From CAZGCA01 sp964524145 (lineage in GTDB: Bacteria > Hydrogenedentota > CAZGCA01): a DNA stretch of 54,753 nt. Under the pieces are notes generated by a model. That model worked only from the letters and a program-made list of their open reading frames with translations. It was not told the DNA's origin and did not search any database. Each line of letters begins with the position of its first letter. Position 1 is the stretch's first letter. The stretch is taken from positions 1-54,753 of the forward strand of contig CAZGCA010000037.1 in NCBI GenBank assembly GCA_964524145.1. The letters run 5' to 3'. The translations under genes and the position numbers were made by a program. Of the stretch, positions 9,041 through 15,925 are shown in pieces.

Positions 9041-9343
9041 TCACGCCAAACAAAACTCGATTCGACGTACCTCCTCACCGTTAAGCCTTTCGTTGACCGC
9101 ATTCAGTATCCTCTCTTCAGCAAAACTCACTCGATGCATCCACACGCTGTCCTCAACGACCACGTAAAGTGTACCGCGAGAGATGCGTTTCGGAAAGCAA
9201 TGCGTATGATTTATTGAGCCCGCTATCTCCGGCCACGCGCCCCAAATACTGCTCCGCTCTACAGCACGCCTGACCGCTGTCGGTTGCCCGAGCATCCTTC
9301 CAAGCACCGCGCCTGCTTTTTCCACCCCACCTCGACGTCGCAC
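9041..9343 (-). CDS. dciA: DciA-family (DUF721) replicative helicase operator
   Basis: A 100-residue protein with the DUF721 pattern: 'SIWGAWPEIAGSINHTHCFP' (Trp-x-x-hydrophobic-Ala-Gly), then 'RGTLYVVVEDSVWMHRVSF', then 'ILNAVNERLNGEEVRRIEFCL'. DciA loads or activates the replicative helicase DnaB in bacteria lacking DnaC/DnaI. It lies between dnaN and gyrB, where many genomes carry recF followed by a DUF721 gene; recF is missing here. The annotated start is the GTG at 9343. Another GTG at 9325, preceded by GAGGTG, is possible. It is co-transcribed with dnaN (16-nt gap). Confidence 0.85.
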   Translation of the reverse strand: MRRRGGVEKAGAVLGRMLGQPTAVRRAVERSSIWGAWPEIAGSINHTHCFPKRISRGTLYVVVEDSVWMHRVSFAEERILNAVNERLNGEEVRRIEFCLA

Positions 9344-9359
9344 TCTCGTCTACCCCGCG

Positions 9360-10457
9360 TTAGATGCGTATCGGCATGACGACGTATGCATAGTCTTCGC
9401 TCCCTTGCGGGCGCAGAACACCTGCACTCTCCTGGTCTCTCACCTCGATCACTGTTTCGTCGGTTCTTATGGCCCCGAGCGCCTGCAATAGGTAGTCCGG
9501 ATTGAAAGCTACCTCCATTTCATCACCGTCATAGTCCACGGCCAGTTCCTCTGTCTCCTCTCCTATCTCAGGCGTCACGCTCCCAAACACCATCAGACCA
9601 GGCAACATTTTCAGTTTTATCGAATGGTACTTCTTGCTCGTTACCGCGGCGGCTCGTCTTACTGCGGCGGCAAATTCCGTCGTCCGGACAACAAGCTGTT
9701 TGTTGTGTCTTTTCGGTATAACCCGGTTGTAGTCCGGAAAGTCACCCTCTATTAATGTCGACGTCAGGCGTGTTCCAGACATAACGAACACGACCTGCGC
9801 TTCGCCTACCAGAATCTCTATCTCCCCTTCACCCGTTACCAGGCGTTGCACCTCGCGGATCGTCTTCTCCGGAACAACAACGCGAAACGTCGCCTTCTTG
9901 TCACACTCCATTACCGTCTGCCCGAAGCTCAGCCGTCGGCCGTCCGTCGCAATACTTCTCAGCAGACCCTTATTGAGTTCCAATAACAAGCCTGTCAAGA
10001 TGTACCGGCTTTGATCCGTACCCACCGAAAACGCAGTCCGCTCAAGTATGTCTCCCAGATCTTCCTGCTTGAGAACTACGTTCGTCACCGCTTTGCACTC
10101 AGGCGTTCTCGGAAACTCGTTTGCCGCCATTCCCAGCAATCGGAACTGAATGGTCCCACAACAAAGGCTCAGAACGTCGTTCGCGCCTTTCTCGATCGAT
10201 ATCTCTTGGTCCGGCATCTCCCGTACGACACTGGCAAGGTGCCCCGCAGGCACCGATGCTAACCCCTTCTCATCTATTTCAGCCTTTACGGAACACTCAA
10301 TCGTCACCTTGAGGTCTGTTGCTGAAAACGTGATCGACTCTTCCTCTGCGTTCAGCAGTACGTTCGATAGTGCCGGCAAAGTCGCTTTCCCGGAAACAAC
10401 GTTCTGCACGGTGGCTATTCCACGCAACAGTTCTGCACGAGCAACTTTCACCTTCAT
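9360..10457 (-). CDS. dnaN: DNA polymerase III beta sliding clamp
   Basis: A 365-residue clamp, the usual length. It begins MKVKVARAELLRGI and ends 'YAYVVMPIRI', the conserved C-terminus. The three clamp domains are recognisable: 'LPALSNVLLNAEEESITFSATDL', 'RYILTGLLLEL.....IATDGRRLS', and 'TSTLIEGDFPDYNRVIP' with 'YLLQALGAI'. The ATG at 10457 has AGGAGG at ~6-nt spacing. It is the first gene of the leftward replication cluster dnaN-dciA-gyrB-gyrA; dnaA, usually just upstream, is absent and is replaced by a 565-nt origin-like gap. Confidence 0.98.
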   Translation of the reverse strand: MKVKVARAELLRGIATVQNVVSGKATLPALSNVLLNAEEESITFSATDLKVTIECSVKAEIDEKGLASVPAGHLASVVREMPDQEISIEKGANDVLSLCCGTIQFRLLGMAANEFPRTPECKAVTNVVLKQEDLGDILERTAFSVGTDQSRYILTGLLLELNKGLLRSIATDGRRLSFGQTVMECDKKATFRVVVPEKTIREVQRLVTGEGEIEILVGEAQVVFVMSGTRLTSTLIEGDFPDYNRVIPKRHNKQLVVRTTEFAAAVRRAAAVTSKKYHSIKLKMLPGLMVFGSVTPEIGEETEELAVDYDGDEMEVAFNPDYLLQALGAIRTDETVIEVRDQESAGVLRPQGSEDYAYVVMPIRI

Positions 10458-10561
10458 CTTCCCCTCCTTCGTTCGGGACGTTGTTGTGGAACAAGCAGGC
10501 TCTTTCCTAGTAAGGTTTTTAGTTTTATATCTCGTACCCGTAATAGTAAGGGTTCAACTCG

Positions 10562-10571
10562 TTGTGGATAA
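10562..10571 (-). promoter_or_regulatory. DnaA box (perfect consensus)
   Basis: TTGTGGATAA on the plus strand is TTATCCACAA on the minus strand, an exact match to the DnaA-box consensus. It is ~105 nt upstream of the dnaN start, so it could serve initiation, DnaA control of dnaN, or both. Confidence 0.6.
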
Positions 10572-10581
10572 CCGCATAAGT

Positions 10582-10595
10582 TTTGCACGTGCAAA
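10582..10595. promoter_or_regulatory. Perfect 14-bp palindrome beside the DnaA box
   Basis: TTTGCACGTGCAAA reads identically on both strands. It is 10 nt from the DnaA box in the dnaN upstream region. A symmetric site of this length suggests a dimeric protein; which one is unknown. Confidence 0.45.
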
Positions 10596-10967
10596 GACAT
10601 CAGGTGTTGATATCCTGTTCAAAGAAGCGTCGATGTGCCGACCGCATGCCGGCTGGTGCGGGACAAAACGAGCGCCGCTGCGAGCCGGACAAATAGGTGC
10701 TACAAACGGTTAACAGTGCTGCGTGCATAACAGTCGCCCGTTGCGTCGGCGTGTCCACTCAACTTCCACAAGACATGAGCATGCGCGTTGAACATTGCCA
10801 GAAGCGTCGACCGGTTGTTAACGGTTTCTACACAAGACACGTGACAGTCGTTGTCTATGATATGAGTATACCAAGAACGGGCCGCAATCTCAAGCATTCT
10901 GTTCTGTTCGGGCGCGTGGCGCCAGAAAAGGGGAGTGCGGGAGAGCGAGCAGTCGCGAGGGCGAAGC

Positions 10968-10997
10968 TTGACCACACGAGAAGGACTCAGGTAGGAT
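10968..10997 (+). promoter_or_regulatory. Possible tsaB promoter
   Basis: TTGACC (10968-10973) and TAGGAT (10992-10997) are 18 nt apart. GATAAT at 10995-11000 is an alternative -10 with a longer spacer. The start would be near 11004, leaving a short leader before the tsaB ATG at 11023. Confidence 0.4.
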
Positions 10998-11022
10998 AAT
11001 ACAAGAAGGGTTGGTGTTACTC

Positions 11023-11736
11023 ATGAGGATACTTGCGGCAGACACAGCAACGACAACATGCAGCGTGGCTTTGCTCGTCGAGGATGTGGTGGCGGCAGAG
11101 CATTCGTTGGCGGCTGGCCCAAACCATTCGGCATGGCTCATGCCCACAATCTCGCGGGTCATGTCCGATACCCGGCACCGGATCGGCGATGTAGACGCAT
11201 TGGCGTTGGCAATAGGGCCCGGCTCGTTCACTGGCCTGCGTGTGGGATTGGCCGCCATGAAAGGGATTGCTATTGCCGCACACAAGCCCCTTGTCGGCGT
11301 TGACACACTCGACGCACTCGCTTACGGGTTCTTATTCGCAGACCAGTTGGTGTGTCCCGTCCTGGACGCGCGCATGGGAGAAGTCTACGCGGCATTGTAC
11401 CGACCGTCCGGCGGAAAGATCAACAAGCAGGGGCCAGATATGGTTCTGTCGGTGGAAGAGCTGTTCAGACACGTTGAAGAGCCTACTATCATCTTTGGGT
11501 CGGGAGCATCGAGACACAAGGAAGAAGTTGTCAGAATGATTGGCGACCGAGCCATCTTCCCCAACCAAGGGAGTTGTGGCCCGCGCGCCTCGCGCGTCGC
11601 CATGCTGGCAGCCGAACGTCTGAAGTGCGGCCAGCCCGACGACCCAAACACCCTCGAACCCGTCTACCTCAGGAAATCGGAAGCCGAACGAAAACGAGAA
11701 TGCCGGCCCCAAACCACCGGGACCGCATGCATGTGA
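11023..11736 (+). CDS. tsaB: tRNA threonylcarbamoyladenosine biosynthesis protein TsaB
   Basis: About 237 residues starting MRILAADTATTTCSVALL, the standard TsaB opening, so I chose the ATG at 11023 rather than the TTG at 11011. It has the ASKHA fold: 'GPGSFTGLRVGLAAMKGIA' (~66-84) and 'PVLDARMGEVYAALY'. TsaB is the non-catalytic partner of TsaD in making t6A37 of ANN-decoding tRNAs. It is the first rightward gene after the origin-like gap. Its end overlaps the next gene by 10 nt, and rimI lies three genes on, a common association. Confidence 0.93.
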   Translation: MRILAADTATTTCSVALLVEDVVAAEHSLAAGPNHSAWLMPTISRVMSDTRHRIGDVDALALAIGPGSFTGLRVGLAAMKGIAIAAHKPLVGVDTLDALAYGFLFADQLVCPVLDARMGEVYAALYRPSGGKINKQGPDMVLSVEELFRHVEEPTIIFGSGASRHKEEVVRMIGDRAIFPNQGSCGPRASRVAMLAAERLKCGQPDDPNTLEPVYLRKSEAERKRECRPQTTGTACM

Positions 11737-13217
11737 GCGTGAAAACACAACTCCTGACGTCTCGTGTTACACCGGCAAAAACGACGTTCGTCGAGGCATT
11801 TGCGCGCGGCGAGAAGCCCGTGCTCACCCTGGATATAGGGTCGCGCCTCGATCCTTTGGAACTGTTCGCTGGGCTGAGGGGCCGGGTCGAGTTCCCGTTT
11901 CTCCTGGATAGCGCAGAGGGGCCGTTGAAGGTGGCTCGTTACACGCTGCTCGGAGGCAATCCGTTCGGGATCGTTTATAGTAAACGGAACAAGGTCACCG
12001 TCTCGCTCGACTCGGAAACCTCTGAGATATGCGGCAATCCTCTCGACGTCATCGACCGCCTGCTGCGGACGTTTCGAGCCTGGGCTCCAGTGGGCGATAA
12101 CGGGCCCTGTCCGGCTGCGGTGGGGTTCTTCGGCTACGACGTTAAGAACCATATCGAGCGGCTTCCGGATACGGTTGCCGACGACCTCGACATGCCCGAG
12201 ATGGCGCTGCTGCTGCTCGACGCCATGATCGTGCACGACCGACGGGATGGCTCGACACAGATCGCCGCGGCGGCCCGGCACGCAACAACAGGAGCCGACG
12301 CGTTCGACGAATGTCTGGGAAAGATAGAGTTGCTTGAACAAGCCGTCGGAGGCACACCGAACAGCACCGTCGGCTCCTACTACCAAATAGGGCCCCTCTC
12401 CTCGACTCACGACTATTCGAGCTACGAGCACATGGTCAAGACATGTAAGGAGTACATTGCAGCGGGAGATATATTCCAAGCGAACCTGTCGCAACGGCTC
12501 GGAGCGAGGTTCGAGGGAGACACTTTCGAACTGTACCGGACGCTACGTTCCATCAACCCGTCACCATTCGCGTTCTACATGGATTTCGGCGACTTCCAAC
12601 TCGTGAGCTGCTCTCCCGAGAGGCTTGTTCGGCTCAATGACGGGATTGTGGAAACGAGACCAATTGCGGGCACACATCCTCGCGGCCAAACGCCTGAGGA
12701 AGATGCGCGCCAGATCGAACGCATGACGAGCAGCCTCAAGGAATCCGCCGAGCATATCATGATAGTCGACATGGCTCGGAACGACATCGGCCGGGTATGC
12801 CGATACGGGACGGTGCTGCCGGACGAACTCAAGGTGGTCGAGAGGTACTCCCACGTCTTTCATATCGTATCGAACGTGGCTGGCGCAACACAATCGGGTA
12901 TCGCGCCGGTGGACGTGATAAAAGCCGTCTTCCCCGGGGCAAGCATAACCGGCGTACCGAAAGTGCGCTGCATGGAGATAATCGACGAGCTCGAGAGTGT
13001 CCGGCGCGGACCGTACACCGGTTCAGCCGGATGGTTATCGTTCTCAGGTGGTATGGATTTGAACATCATCATTCGAACGTTTCTGGTCCGCAACAACCAC
13101 GCGTACATCCAGGTCGGTGGCGGGATAGTGGCTGACTCGCAGCCACAACGAGAATACGAGGAAACCCTGCACAAGGCACAAGCGCTTGTCGAGGCACTCC
13201 GGCAAGGCGGTCGCTGA
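11727..13217 (+). CDS. pabB: Chorismate-utilising synthase component I (PabB/TrpE family)
   Basis: About 496 residues from the ATG at 11727, which overlaps the tsaB stop; GTGs at 11733 and 11739 are alternatives and none has a clear ribosome site. The C-terminal chorismate-binding domain has 'GDIFQANLSQR', 'SCSPERLVR', 'PIAGTHPRG' (312-320), 'MIVDMARNDIGRV' and 'PGASITGVPKVRCMEIIDELE'. Adjacent pabC favours aminodeoxychorismate synthase for folate. However, aminodeoxychorismate synthases usually carry Lys in PIKGT, while this one has Ala314, the anthranilate-synthase form. No glutamine amidotransferase partner is nearby. Family certain, product uncertain. Confidence 0.85.
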   Translation: MHVSVKTQLLTSRVTPAKTTFVEAFARGEKPVLTLDIGSRLDPLELFAGLRGRVEFPFLLDSAEGPLKVARYTLLGGNPFGIVYSKRNKVTVSLDSETSEICGNPLDVIDRLLRTFRAWAPVGDNGPCPAAVGFFGYDVKNHIERLPDTVADDLDMPEMALLLLDAMIVHDRRDGSTQIAAAARHATTGADAFDECLGKIELLEQAVGGTPNSTVGSYYQIGPLSSTHDYSSYEHMVKTCKEYIAAGDIFQANLSQRLGARFEGDTFELYRTLRSINPSPFAFYMDFGDFQLVSCSPERLVRLNDGIVETRPIAGTHPRGQTPEEDARQIERMTSSLKESAEHIMIVDMARNDIGRVCRYGTVLPDELKVVERYSHVFHIVSNVAGATQSGIAPVDVIKAVFPGASITGVPKVRCMEIIDELESVRRGPYTGSAGWLSFSGGMDLNIIIRTFLVRNNHAYIQVGGGIVADSQPQREYEETLHKAQALVEALRQGGR

Positions 13218-13227
13218 GGAGTTTCCG

Positions 13228-14112
13228 GTGGAATGGGTCGATCTATGCGGAAAACTTGTCCGGCGGGAAGAGGCGGTTGTGTCGGTATTCGATCGCGGGT
13301 TCCTGTATGGGGACGGGGTGTTCGAAACGTTGCGCTCCTACGGGGCAACGATGTTCCGGGCCAACGAACACTATCAGCGACTGGTCAGGTCCGCGACCGC
13401 CATCGGCATGACTGTTCCCTTCTCGATACCCGAGATGGAGGCGCGATGTGCGGCGCTGCTCGACGCAAACGAGGTTCGGAACGCCCTGCTGCGTGTTACG
13501 GTGACGCGGGGACTGCAGAGCGGCGGCATAGGAATCGGTGGCGCAGGCGAACCAACGGTAACCATCACGCCCAGACAGACCCCGACCTGGGACATCGAGA
13601 CTGGGCTGAAAGCAATAGTCGCCCAGACACGGCGAATACACCCCGCAGCGCTTAATCCGGAGATAAAGTCTATGAACTACCTTAACAATATCCTGGCAAA
13701 AGCCGAGGCCGAACGTATGGGCGCCGACGAGGCTATCATGTTAAACGATCGCGGCCAAGTAGCCGAGGGTACTGTGGGTAACGTCTTCATCGTGGAGCGC
13801 GGCCGTCTCCGGACGCCGGCCCGCGAGGCAGGTATAATAGTCGGCATCACCCGGGCGGCCGTCCTCGAGGTGGCCCGGGAGAGAGGACAACCGTTTGAGG
13901 AAGCGCTCTTCGGAACGAAACTGTTAAACAGCGCGGACGAGGCGTTTATGACAGGCACCGGCTACGAGGTATTGCCAATAACCAAGATCGATGGAAAACC
14001 CGTTGGCAGCGGCAAACCGGGCCGCTTGACGCAGGAGCTGGGCGCCGGTTTCAAGGCGCTGGTGCTCAGCGAGTGTGGGGGCGACAACCAAGGTGACCGA
14101 CCCGGAAATTAG
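13228..14112 (+). CDS. pabC: Class IV PLP aminotransferase/lyase (PabC or IlvE type)
   Basis: The start is the GTG at 13228 with GAGGAG 6-7 nt upstream, giving 294 residues. The fold-type IV features are 'VVSVFDRGFLYGDGVFETLR' near the N-terminus, the PLP lysine Lys147 in 'NPEIKSMNYLNN', Glu in 'VAEGTVGNVFIV', and 'GITRAAVLEVA'. PabC (4-amino-4-deoxychorismate lyase) and branched-chain aminotransferases share these. The pabB-like gene just upstream (10-nt gap) favours PabC. The ilv genes 10 kb downstream keep IlvE possible. It overlaps rimI at the 3' end. Confidence 0.85.
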   Translation: MEWVDLCGKLVRREEAVVSVFDRGFLYGDGVFETLRSYGATMFRANEHYQRLVRSATAIGMTVPFSIPEMEARCAALLDANEVRNALLRVTVTRGLQSGGIGIGGAGEPTVTITPRQTPTWDIETGLKAIVAQTRRIHPAALNPEIKSMNYLNNILAKAEAERMGADEAIMLNDRGQVAEGTVGNVFIVERGRLRTPAREAGIIVGITRAAVLEVARERGQPFEEALFGTKLLNSADEAFMTGTGYEVLPITKIDGKPVGSGKPGRLTQELGAGFKALVLSECGGDNQGDRPGN

Positions 14113-14578
14113 CTTCGAGCCTCTGAAGGCGGAACTCATAGCGAACGTGCTCGATATCGAACGTGCATCCTTTGTCGACCCGTGGGGCGAGCACCACTTC
14201 ATGCGAGAGATTCTGTCCCCGTCATCGTATTTCGTCGTCATGCGGGCGTACACGGAACTCGTCGGTTATGGCGGCTACTGGCTCACCGGGAATGAAGCCC
14301 ACATCACCAACGTGGCCATAGACCCGAAGCGCCGCAGGCAGGGGCTCGGAAAGAAGCTCGTCACGCACCTGCTGCGTTCAGCAGCAACCGCCGGGACCAG
14401 ATCCGCGTCGCTCGAGGTCCGTGTATCAAATGTTCCCGCCCAACGGTTGTATGCAAGCCTCGGTTTCGTCGAGGTGGCAATACACCCGGGCTACTACCTC
14501 GAAAGCGGCGAGGACGCGATCGTCATGTGGAAACGTTCTCTCGGGCAGCACCAGCCCGAAGACCGGTCCGACGACTAG
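14075..14578 (+). CDS. rimI: Ribosomal-protein-S18-alanine N-acetyltransferase-like GNAT protein
   Basis: About 167 residues with a GNAT fold: 'IERASFVDPWGEHHF' at the N-terminus, 'AHITNVAIDPKRRRQGLGKK' (the acetyl-CoA-binding R/Q-x-x-G-x-G/A loop), 'SLEVRVSNVPAQRLYASLGF' and a C-terminal tyrosine strand 'YYLESGEDAIVM'. These match RimI, which acetylates the N-terminal Ala of S18. tsaB and rimI commonly cluster. The GTG at 14075 lies inside the end of pabC and a GTG at 14093 is equally possible; neither has a clear ribosome site. Confidence 0.88.
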   Translation: MGATTKVTDPEISFEPLKAELIANVLDIERASFVDPWGEHHFMREILSPSSYFVVMRAYTELVGYGGYWLTGNEAHITNVAIDPKRRRQGLGKKLVTHLLRSAATAGTRSASLEVRVSNVPAQRLYASLGFVEVAIHPGYYLESGEDAIVMWKRSLGQHQPEDRSDD

Positions 14579-15081
14579 GGATCGACGGTTGCGGTAGACG
14601 CATCGGCGACGATCTCGAATATGATGGGTTCGGACTTCACTATTCCGTACCAGACGTCGTTCCGGGGGTAGTTCAGGGTGCGGTACGTCGCTCTCAGGCT
14701 GTACGTTCCCGGCGGAAGCTGATACTCCTTAGTGAGATCGACCTCGATCGGCACAGACTCGCCCGCCGCAAGCGGCCTGCCGGCGTCGCGCGATTCCACA
14801 AAGACCTTCCGATGCGCGTAGGGATGTCGTTTGCCCTGCGAAGTATACACAATGACCTCGAAGGTCCATTCGTCCAGACTAGGAGTCAGTATGCTAACGG
14901 GCGTGTCGCCCTCGTTCACGAGCTTGCAGCGAGCGACTATCGGCTGGCCAGCAAGAAACCGCTCGGCATCGAGAGAGGCGTAAACCTTCAGGCCCGACGG
15001 CTGACGCCGAAGGATTATCCCCACACCCAGCATCAGGATCACCACCCCAAAAAGCCCGAGGAAAACAATCTTGCGTTTCAT
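14575..15081 (-). CDS. Membrane-anchored protein with an intracellular-proteinase-inhibitor-like beta-sandwich
   Basis: A 168-residue protein from ATG at 15081. The N-terminal helix 'IVFLGLFGVVILMLGVGIIL' is a membrane anchor or uncleaved signal. The rest is a single Ig-like beta-sandwich with 'RFLAGQPIVARCKLVNEGDTP', 'WTFEVIVYTSQGKR', 'LAAGESVPIEVDLTKEY' and 'LPPGTYSLRATYR', the layout of BsuPI-like domains. It has no catalytic residues that I can see. It is the only minus-strand gene between 11 and 33.5 kb, overlaps the rimI stop by 4 nt, and has its own promoter carrying a perfect palindrome. Confidence 0.65.
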   Translation of the reverse strand: MKRKIVFLGLFGVVILMLGVGIILRRQPSGLKVYASLDAERFLAGQPIVARCKLVNEGDTPVSILTPSLDEWTFEVIVYTSQGKRHPYAHRKVFVESRDAGRPLAAGESVPIEVDLTKEYQLPPGTYSLRATYRTLNYPRNDVWYGIVKSEPIIFEIVADASTATVDP

Positions 15082-15120
15082 CTGTCTTGGTTCTACCCCG
15101 CGTGTCTACGCTTGTGTCAC

Positions 15121-15150
15121 ATTATAGTGGTTGGACACGTGTCCGATCAA
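15121..15150 (-). promoter_or_regulatory. Promoter of the anchored beta-sandwich protein with internal palindromic operator
   Basis: Minus-strand TTGATC (15150-15145) and a perfect TATAAT (15126-15121) are 18 nt apart. The spacer contains the perfect 12-bp palindrome GGACACGTGTCC (15133-15144). A dimeric protein bound there would sit between -35 and -10. The predicted start is ~15114, giving a ~33-nt leader. Confidence 0.6.
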
Positions 15151-15242
15151 CTGCTTTGGGTCGCGACATCTCGGTCGTTCAAGAGCGGTAGCGACGCCGC
15201 CACTTCGCAGCATATGAAAAATGGGCAAACTCCTCAAAGTGG

Positions 15243-15271
15243 TTGACATCTCTATACGAATGTGATAAAAT
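15243..15271 (+). promoter_or_regulatory. Strong promoter of the PilZ gene
   Basis: TTGACA (15243-15248), a 17-nt spacer and TAAAAT (15266-15271) with TGA just before it (extended -10). Transcription would begin about 15278, at the first base pairs of the folded leader. Confidence 0.75.
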
Positions 15272-15276
15272 GGATG

Positions 15277-15341
15277 CTGGTGGCGAGAGATGTTCGGTTC
15301 ATAGGAACCGACAGGGGGGCGATCTCGCTAGCGTGAGCCAG
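15277..15341 (+). ncRNA. Structured 5' leader of the PilZ gene (riboswitch-like, unidentified)
   Basis: Three nested helices can be drawn by eye: CTGG (15277-15280) with CCAG (15338-15341); GCGAGA (15283-15288) with TCTCGC (15323-15328); and a 7-bp hairpin TCGGTTC/GAACCGA (15294-15300/15305-15311) closing a 4-nt ATAG loop. The GGAG ribosome site of the PilZ gene lies just after it. It does not show the conserved core of the c-di-GMP-I or -II riboswitches as I know them. It may be a regulatory leader or a fortuitous fold. Confidence 0.4.
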
Positions 15342-15362
15342 GGGAACCAGAACGGAGCGACA

Positions 15363-15785
15363 ATGGGTCCAAAGAGCCGGCAACTGCCGACGATCGATGA
15401 GCAGTGGGTCGACCTGTACGTGGACGAGGAGCGAAGAACAAACCAGCGTTACGGCATCCGTGTGTCCCTGATACTATCTGCCAGAGATGCGTATGGCCGG
15501 GAGGTGTCCGAACAGACGCAAAGTTCCAACGTGAGCAGCGGAGGGATGTTCTTCGTTACCGGGCACGATCTCTCTCTAAGCGCGCCGGTAAGTTTCACCA
15601 TATCGTCCCCCACAGAACCCGACAGCTTCCTCCCGGCAGAGTTCTCGGGCACAGGCGCCGTTGCCAGAAAAGAGATGGTGGCTGGCGGCAACCATGGCCT
15701 GGCAGTCGTGTTCGACGACACCTTTGCCAACAACATGGATTTCGCGCTCTTCCTCAAGCTTACAGCGCAACGCCAAGGAAACTAG
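15363..15785 (+). CDS. PilZ domain protein (predicted c-di-GMP receptor)
   Basis: A 140-residue protein from the ATG at 15363, which has GGAG at 5-nt spacing; the frame runs further upstream only through the promoter and leader. The PilZ signature is present: the RxxxR arginines in 'RRTNQRYGIRV' and the [D/N]xSxxG motif in 'NVSSGGMFF', followed by the beta-barrel strands 'PVSFTIS', 'GTGAVARKEM' and 'HGLAVVFDD'. It should bind cyclic di-GMP in the cytoplasm. Its output partner is unknown, with no motility or cellulose gene nearby. A strong promoter and a folded leader suggest high and regulated expression. Confidence 0.85.
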   Translation: MGPKSRQLPTIDEQWVDLYVDEERRTNQRYGIRVSLILSARDAYGREVSEQTQSSNVSSGGMFFVTGHDLSLSAPVSFTISSPTEPDSFLPAEFSGTGAVARKEMVAGGNHGLAVVFDDTFANNMDFALFLKLTAQRQGN

Positions 15786-15814
15786 CGACGCCGGCCCGAT
15801 CCATCGCCAACCTT

Positions 15815-15844
15815 TTGCCTTCTTCCTGATTGATGATGTATCAT
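15815..15844 (+). promoter_or_regulatory. Possible promoter of the sulfatase operon
   Basis: TTGCCT (15815-15820) and TATCAT (15839-15844) with an 18-nt spacer. The -10 lies inside an imperfect dyad, GATGAT-GT-ATCATC (15832-15845). Matches are moderate, so this is tentative. Confidence 0.35.
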
Positions 15845-15925
15845 CTCCGTGTTTTGGAGCGCGAAAAGGTTTCTTGGGAAGCTGTCACTGGATACCGGAC
15901 TGGACGAAAGAGGCTAGGCACGAAG

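Larger units (their letters stand above)
10458..11022 (+). other. Candidate replication origin region (oriC-like), no gene
   Basis: This is a 565-nt gap between divergent dnaN and tsaB, at the point where gene direction changes from leftward to rightward for long runs. It contains one perfect DnaA box (10562-10571), weaker 7-of-9 matches to TTATCCACA at 10485-10493 (minus strand) and 10826-10834 (plus), a 6-of-9 match at 10762-10770, an AT-rich stretch at ~10511-10550 that could melt, and a perfect 14-bp palindrome at 10582-10595. dnaN-dciA-gyrBA adjacency is typical near origins. The lack of dnaA and of a dense box cluster makes this a candidate only. Confidence 0.5.

Noticed and set aside
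10700..10830. Two GTTAAC-centred elements (AACGGTTAACA and TGTTAACGGTT)
   Set aside because: They form an imperfect inverted pair in the origin-like gap, but are too short and too far apart to claim as a functional repeat.
15277..15341. PilZ leader as a known c-di-GMP riboswitch
   Set aside because: The conserved core bases and tetraloop-receptor pattern of the known classes are not visible.
15832..15845. Dyad GATGAT-GT-ATCATC upstream of the sulfatase gene
   Set aside because: Two-base centre and simple composition; noted with the tentative promoter but not claimed as an operator.
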